From positions 7,006,001 to 7,070,000 of the forward strand of contig NZ_JAGGMR010000001.1 of assembly GCF_017875645.1 (NCBI RefSeq): a stretch of 64,000 nucleotides of DNA, written 5' to 3'. Positions within the stretch are counted from its first letter, which is position 1, and every line of letters begins with the position of its first letter. This document shows positions 60,370-64,000 of this stretch, piece after piece. The DNA comes from Nocardia goodfellowii (lineage in GTDB: Bacteria; Actinomycetota; Actinomycetes; Mycobacteriales; Mycobacteriaceae). Made by a program: the position numbers and the translations under genes. The notes under the pieces were generated by a model. The model made no database searches and was not told where the DNA came from. It saw nothing but the letters and a program-made list of their open reading frames with translations.

Positions 60370-61725
60370 GTGTCCAATCCGCTTGATGTGATCGACGATC
60401 TGTCCAAATCCCGTCCCGTGCTCACCGCGGACGAGATCGACGCCGCCGCCAAGCGAATTTCCGACATTATCGAGCCGACCCCCCTGCAGTTCAGCCCGCG
60501 CCTATCCACGTTGTCGGGCGCGCGGGTCTACCTCAAGCGCGAAGACCTGACCGCCGTGCGCTCCTACAAGTTGCGCGGCGCCTACAACTTGATCGTGCAG
60601 CTCACCGCCGCCGAGCGGGCCGCCGGTGTGGTGGCGGCCAGCGCCGGCAACCACGCGCAGGGTGTGGCCTTCGCCTGTCAGGCGATGCGGATCAAGGGCC
60701 GCATCTACGTCCCGACCACCACCCCGAAGCAGAAGCGCGACCGGATCAAGGTGCACGGCGGCGATTTCGTCGAGCTGATCGCGATCGGTGAGACCTACGA
60801 CGCCGCTGCCGCCGCCGCGGCCGACGATGTCGCGCGCACCGGCGCGACCATGGTGCCGCCGTTCGACGACCCGCGCACCGCCGCCGGGCAGGGCACCATC
60901 GCCGCCGAGGTTCTCGACCAGCTCGGGGCGGCGCCGGATTTGATGGTGGTGCCGGTGGGCGGCGGGGGCTGCCTCGCCGGTATCGGCACCTATCTGCGCG
61001 AACGCGCGCCGCAGACCGCGATTCTCGCCGCCGAGCCGGGTGGCGCGGCCTCGATGACCGCGGCGCTGGTCGCGGGCGGACCGGTGACGTTGCCGGAGAT
61101 CGATCCCTTCGTCGACGGGGCCGCGGTCCGCCGGATCGGCGCGCTGCCGTACGCGGCGGTCACCAGCTTCGGCGGCCGGGCGCGCTCGCATGCTTCGCTA
61201 CCGCTGTTGACCTCCACCGAATCCCCCAGTGGCGCAGGCTCTTTCCGGGTGATGCAGGTGGACGAGGGCGCGATCTGCACCGCCATGCTGGAGCTGTATC
61301 AGAACGAGGGCATCATCGCCGAACCGGCGGGCGCGCTGGCGGTGGCGGCGCTGGCCGAGGTCGAGGTGGAGCCGGGTTCCACGGTGGTGTGCCTGGTGTC
61401 GGGCGGCAACAACGACGTGTCCCGCTACGGCGAGATCATCGAGCGATCGCTGGTGCACCGCGGCCTGAAGCACTACTTCCTGGTGGACTTCCCGCAGGAG
61501 CCGGGCGCGCTGCGGCGGTTCCTCAACGAGGTGCTCGGTCCGGACGACGACATCACCCTGTTCGAATACGTCAAACGCAACAACCGGGAAACCGGCGCTG
61601 CGCTGGTCGGTATCGAGCTCGGCGCACCGGACGGGCTGGTTTCACTGTTGGAGCGGATGCGGGAATCACCGATTCAATGCGAGCGGCTGGAACCCGGCTC
61701 GCCGGCGTACCGCTATCTGACGTAG
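60370..61725 (+). CDS. ilvA: Threonine ammonia-lyase
   Basis: PLP enzyme converting L-threonine to 2-oxobutanoate and ammonia, the first committed step to isoleucine. The PLP lysine is K67 in SYKLRGAYN; the phosphate-binding loop is GGGGCLAG and a glycine-rich SGGNND motif follows. A C-terminal ACT-like domain (LKHYFLVDFPQEPGALRRF) suggests feedback control by isoleucine. 451 residues. The start is the GTG at 60370. A strong hairpin follows the stop. Confidence 0.95.
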   Translation: MSNPLDVIDDLSKSRPVLTADEIDAAAKRISDIIEPTPLQFSPRLSTLSGARVYLKREDLTAVRSYKLRGAYNLIVQLTAAERAAGVVAASAGNHAQGVAFACQAMRIKGRIYVPTTTPKQKRDRIKVHGGDFVELIAIGETYDAAAAAAADDVARTGATMVPPFDDPRTAAGQGTIAAEVLDQLGAAPDLMVVPVGGGGCLAGIGTYLRERAPQTAILAAEPGGAASMTAALVAGGPVTLPEIDPFVDGAAVRRIGALPYAAVTSFGGRARSHASLPLLTSTESPSGAGSFRVMQVDEGAICTAMLELYQNEGIIAEPAGALAVAALAEVEVEPGSTVVCLVSGGNNDVSRYGEIIERSLVHRGLKHYFLVDFPQEPGALRRFLNEVLGPDDDITLFEYVKRNNRETGAALVGIELGAPDGLVSLLERMRESPIQCERLEPGSPAYRYLT

Positions 61726-61736
61726 TTCCCCGACTT

Positions 61737-61768
61737 CCGCCCGGTCCGCTGCCACTCGGACCGGGCGG
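61737..61768. terminator. Hairpin terminator between ilvA and convergent gene
   Basis: 12-bp perfect arms CCGCCCGGTCCG (61737-61748) and CGGACCGGGCGG (61757-61768), 8-nt loop, 11 bp after the ilvA stop and 5 bp before the end of the convergent gene. Bidirectional use is likely. Confidence 0.8.
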
Positions 61769-61773
61769 CCGTC

Positions 61774-63024
61774 TTACGCCGCTGCCTCGCGCGGTGGCGC
61801 TACAGCGACACGCCTGCTCGCGCGCAGGCAGTTCATGGTCAACGGCAGCAGCCACATGGCCGACACCTGGTCGATACCCATCTGCGGCAGGGCCAACCGG
61901 TTGTGCACGAAGCCGACCGAGAGCCCCAGTCGCGGTTCCACCCAGCCGAACGAACCGCCCAGGCCGATGTGACCGAACCCGCCGTGGGCTCCCGGCGCGG
62001 GCAGCGAGTGGTAGCCGAGGTGCCACATCATGGGGATATAGAACAGGGTGCGGTCGACCTTGTAGCTGCGGATCCGGCGGATCGCCTGGACCGTGTGCGG
62101 CGACAGATATTGCCGCCCATCCGGCGTGCGGCCTTCGACCAGTGCGCCGTAGAGGGTGGCCAGGCCGGACGCGGTGCACACGCCGTTGCCCGCGGCGAGT
62201 TCGGTGGCCAGGATCGGCGGGAATTCGCCCTTCAGGATGCCCTCCATACCGGGCATGAACAGGGCACGGGCGGCAGCGCCCGCCGCACCGGGGAAGCCGT
62301 GGGAGCGCCCGAGCAGGAGCGCGCCGAGCGGTCGGCCGAGCAGTTCGAGCTGATTGCCCGCCAGCGGCGCGTAGGTGGTCGTGGCGTTTACCGGCGGGCG
62401 GCCGAGGTGGATGCCGTCGGTACCGAGGGGCTCGGCGACCTCGGTGCGGAACAGGGTCGCCATGTTCTGCCCGGTGACGGCGCGGGCCAAACCGGCCAGC
62501 AGCCAGCCGAGGGTGAGTGCGTGATAGGCCGGGAAGCCCAGCAGGTGATCGGGCTTCGCGGCCGCGAGTCGCTGCTCCATCAGCTCGTGATCGAGGACTT
62601 CGGTGGGGTCGGCGGCGAGTTTGCTGATCCCGGACAGACCGGCGCTGTGCGTCAGCACCTGGGCGACGGTGATGGATCCCTTGCCGTTGGCCGCGAATTC
62701 GGGCCAGTATTCGGCGACCGGGGCGCGGTAATCGATGAGTCCGCGGTCGGCCAGGCGGTGGATGACCGTGGCGGCGATACCTTTGGTGGCGGAGAAGATG
62801 ATCGAGCCGGTGTCCGCGGTCCACGGTTTCCCCGCGGCGGAGCCGGTGGAGATGTCGACCAGCGTCTCGCCGTGGCGCCGCACCACCAATCCGGCGCCCG
62901 CGCCCCGGCGCTGCCCGAAGGTGCGGGCGAACACTTTGACCAGCGGCCCGAACTCGACAGCGGCGCTACCACTCACCCCCCGCGGGAGTGCCAGTAGTTC
63001 CCCGGACGAAGCCACGTTGCTCAT
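61774..63024 (-). CDS. Serine hydrolase of the beta-lactamase family (EstB-like)
   Basis: A 416-residue protein of the class C beta-lactamase/esterase fold. The nucleophile motif is S78-x-x-K81 (FSATKGIA); a tyrosine follows in FPAYHALTLGWL, and the third motif region is GGFGHIGLGGS, where the usual KTG is replaced by H-x-G as in esterases. There is no signal peptide, so it is a cytosolic esterase candidate rather than a secreted beta-lactamase. Convergent with ilvA. Confidence 0.9.
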   Translation of the reverse strand: MSNVASSGELLALPRGVSGSAAVEFGPLVKVFARTFGQRRGAGAGLVVRRHGETLVDISTGSAAGKPWTADTGSIIFSATKGIAATVIHRLADRGLIDYRAPVAEYWPEFAANGKGSITVAQVLTHSAGLSGISKLAADPTEVLDHELMEQRLAAAKPDHLLGFPAYHALTLGWLLAGLARAVTGQNMATLFRTEVAEPLGTDGIHLGRPPVNATTTYAPLAGNQLELLGRPLGALLLGRSHGFPGAAGAAARALFMPGMEGILKGEFPPILATELAAGNGVCTASGLATLYGALVEGRTPDGRQYLSPHTVQAIRRIRSYKVDRTLFYIPMMWHLGYHSLPAPGAHGGFGHIGLGGSFGWVEPRLGLSVGFVHNRLALPQMGIDQVSAMWLLPLTMNCLRASRRVAVAPPREAAA

Positions 63025-63098
63025 TACTCCACGGTAATAGCAGAGATCAGGGCGGGCAATGTCCGTCTCGGACAGTTATTGCCTTGAGCGATAACGAT

Positions 63099-64000
63099 TT
63101 ACGAACATGGCGTGGGGCCGGTGTCGAGAATGGTGAAGGAGTGAGCAGGGAGAACGGTGTGGCCAGAGCGGCGGACCGGCGGTGTCCAGGACAGAACCTC
63201 GACGCCGGTCACCGGGATCTCGACCGGATCGGCCGAGAGATTACAGAGCAACCGGAGTGCCCCGCGGTGCACTGTCAGCCAACGCGTCTCCTCGTTGTAG
63301 TCGACCGTGACCTGCGCCAGCCAGGGGTCGGTGATCTCGGCGCGGGCGCGGCGCAGCGCGATCAGCGCGCGATAACAGGCCAGCAGCTCGGAGTTCGCGG
63401 ATTCTTCCCAGTCGAGTGTGGAACGCAGAAAAGTTCGCGGGTCCTGGGGATCCGGCACCTCGTCGGAAGACCAGCCATGCGCCGCGAACTCCGCCTTGCG
63501 ACCGGCCGCCGTGGCCGCGCCGACCACCGGATCGGTGTGCGAGGTGAAGAACTGGAACGGGGTCCGCGCGCCCCACTCCTCCCCCATGAAAAGCATCGGT
63601 GTGTACGGCGAGAACAACACCAGCGCGGCTTTGACGGCGAGCTGACCGGCGGACAGGTAGGCGCTGGGGCGGTCACCGAGGGCACGGTTGCCGATCTGGT
63701 CATGAGTGCAGGTGTAAGCCAGTAAAGCGCTGGCGGGCAACAGATTCCGGTCGATGGGACGGCCATGGACGCGACCGCGAAAGCTCGAATAGGTTCCGGC
63801 ATGGAAGAAACCGTGCGTGTAGGTCCGCGCGAGGGTGGCCAGGGAACCGAAATCGGCGTAGTAGCCCTGCCTTTCACCCGAGACGGCGGCATGGATCGCG
63901 TGGTGCAGATCGTCGTTCCACTGACCGGCCAGACCGTAACCGCCGGCGGCGCGCGGGGTCACCAGCCGGGGATCGTTGAGATCGCTCTCGGCGATCAGGG
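63099..64000 (-). CDS. treZ: Maltooligosyltrehalose trehalohydrolase (C-terminal part; 5' end outside window)
   Basis: GH13 enzyme that releases trehalose from the TreY product. The visible approximately 300 residues begin in LIAESDLNDPRLVTPRAAGGYGLAGQWNDDL and contain YTCTHDQIGNRALGDR, FSPYTPMLFMGEEWGARTPFQFF and the C-terminal beta domain, all typical of TreZ. The frame is open at base 64000, so the N-terminal domain and the nucleophile region lie outside. With glgX and treY in the same window this completes the TreX-TreY-TreZ pathway, though treZ is on the opposite strand and about 8 kb away. Confidence 0.94.
   Translation of the reverse strand, partial: LIAESDLNDPRLVTPRAAGGYGLAGQWNDDLHHAIHAAVSGERQGYYADFGSLATLARTYTHGFFHAGTYSSFRGRVHGRPIDRNLLPASALLAYTCTHDQIGNRALGDRPSAYLSAGQLAVKAALVLFSPYTPMLFMGEEWGARTPFQFFTSHTDPVVGAATAAGRKAEFAAHGWSSDEVPDPQDPRTFLRSTLDWEESANSELLACYRALIALRRARAEITDPWLAQVTVDYNEETRWLTVHRGALRLLCNLSADPVEIPVTGVEVLSWTPPVRRSGHTVLPAHSFTILDTGPTPCS

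Noticed and set aside
61774..63024. Secreted beta-lactamase
   Set aside because: S-x-x-K is present, but there is no signal peptide and the KTG motif is replaced by an H-x-G type segment, as in esterases of this fold.

Overview
The window looks like a chromosomal segment of a Nocardia-type mycolate actinomycete. It is GC-rich with frequent GTG/TTG starts and has no mobile elements. It carries several families typical of Mycobacteriales: ESX-associated EspG, EspC-like and EspL-like proteins, a BsaP-type biotin synthase partner, a DUF2567 protein, a deazaflavin-dependent nitroreductase-like protein, TreX/Y/Z, and BioQ- and NrtR-type regulators. The genus is inferred from gene content and order; no database search was run.

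Layout. 1-5.8 kb: a Ser/Thr kinase (partial), a penicillin-binding lipoprotein, an arylamine N-acetyltransferase, a winged-helix AlkZ-like protein and a small toxin-antitoxin pair. 5.8-14.2 kb: the NAD de novo operon nadA-nadB-nadC with a divergent Nudix-type repressor (NrtR) whose palindromic operator abuts its start codon, then bioB-bsaP-DUF2567 with a divergent TetR repressor (BioQ). 14.3-17.3 kb: a TAXI-type binding lipoprotein facing a two-component system. 17.6-31 kb: an accessory ESX/polymorphic-toxin island. It holds a PPE/WXG-like protein, EspG, an EspC-like protein, an EspL/YbaB-like protein and a 2,687-residue CpnT-like giant with several enzyme-like modules; a divergent SUFU-domain gene is the best immunity candidate. 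31-35.3 kb: a membrane-anchored alpha/beta hydrolase and a cobalamin-riboswitch-controlled BtuCDF-type transporter. 35.3-40 kb: assorted housekeeping and hypothetical genes. 40.1-45.8 kb: one rrn operon (16S-23S-5S, minus strand) with a clear terminator. 45.8-49.7 kb: bioA and bioF-bioD. 49.8-64 kb: a MarR-GNAT fusion, treX(glgX)-treY, a DUF2235 hydrolase, a large LuxR-family ATPase regulator, a Ddn-like protein, ilvA, a beta-lactamase-fold esterase and the C-terminal part of treZ.

How it works together. Three near-identical TGAAC-N3-GTTCA palindromes lie upstream of bioB/bioQ, bioF-bioD and bioA, so one BioQ protein probably controls both biotin clusters, which are 32 kb apart. One NrtR box sits between nadA and nrtR. 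The nad, bio, tre and ilvA genes match a neighbourhood that is contiguous in Mycobacterium; here the rrn operon, the ESX island and other loci lie between the two halves.

The most notable system is the giant ESX-linked protein. It contains an apparently dead metalloprotease-like copy followed by an intact HExxH copy, an AbiEii-type nucleotidyltransferase core, and two intact papain-fold (glutamine-deamidase-like) toxin domains about 1,060 residues apart. The functions are inferred from motifs.
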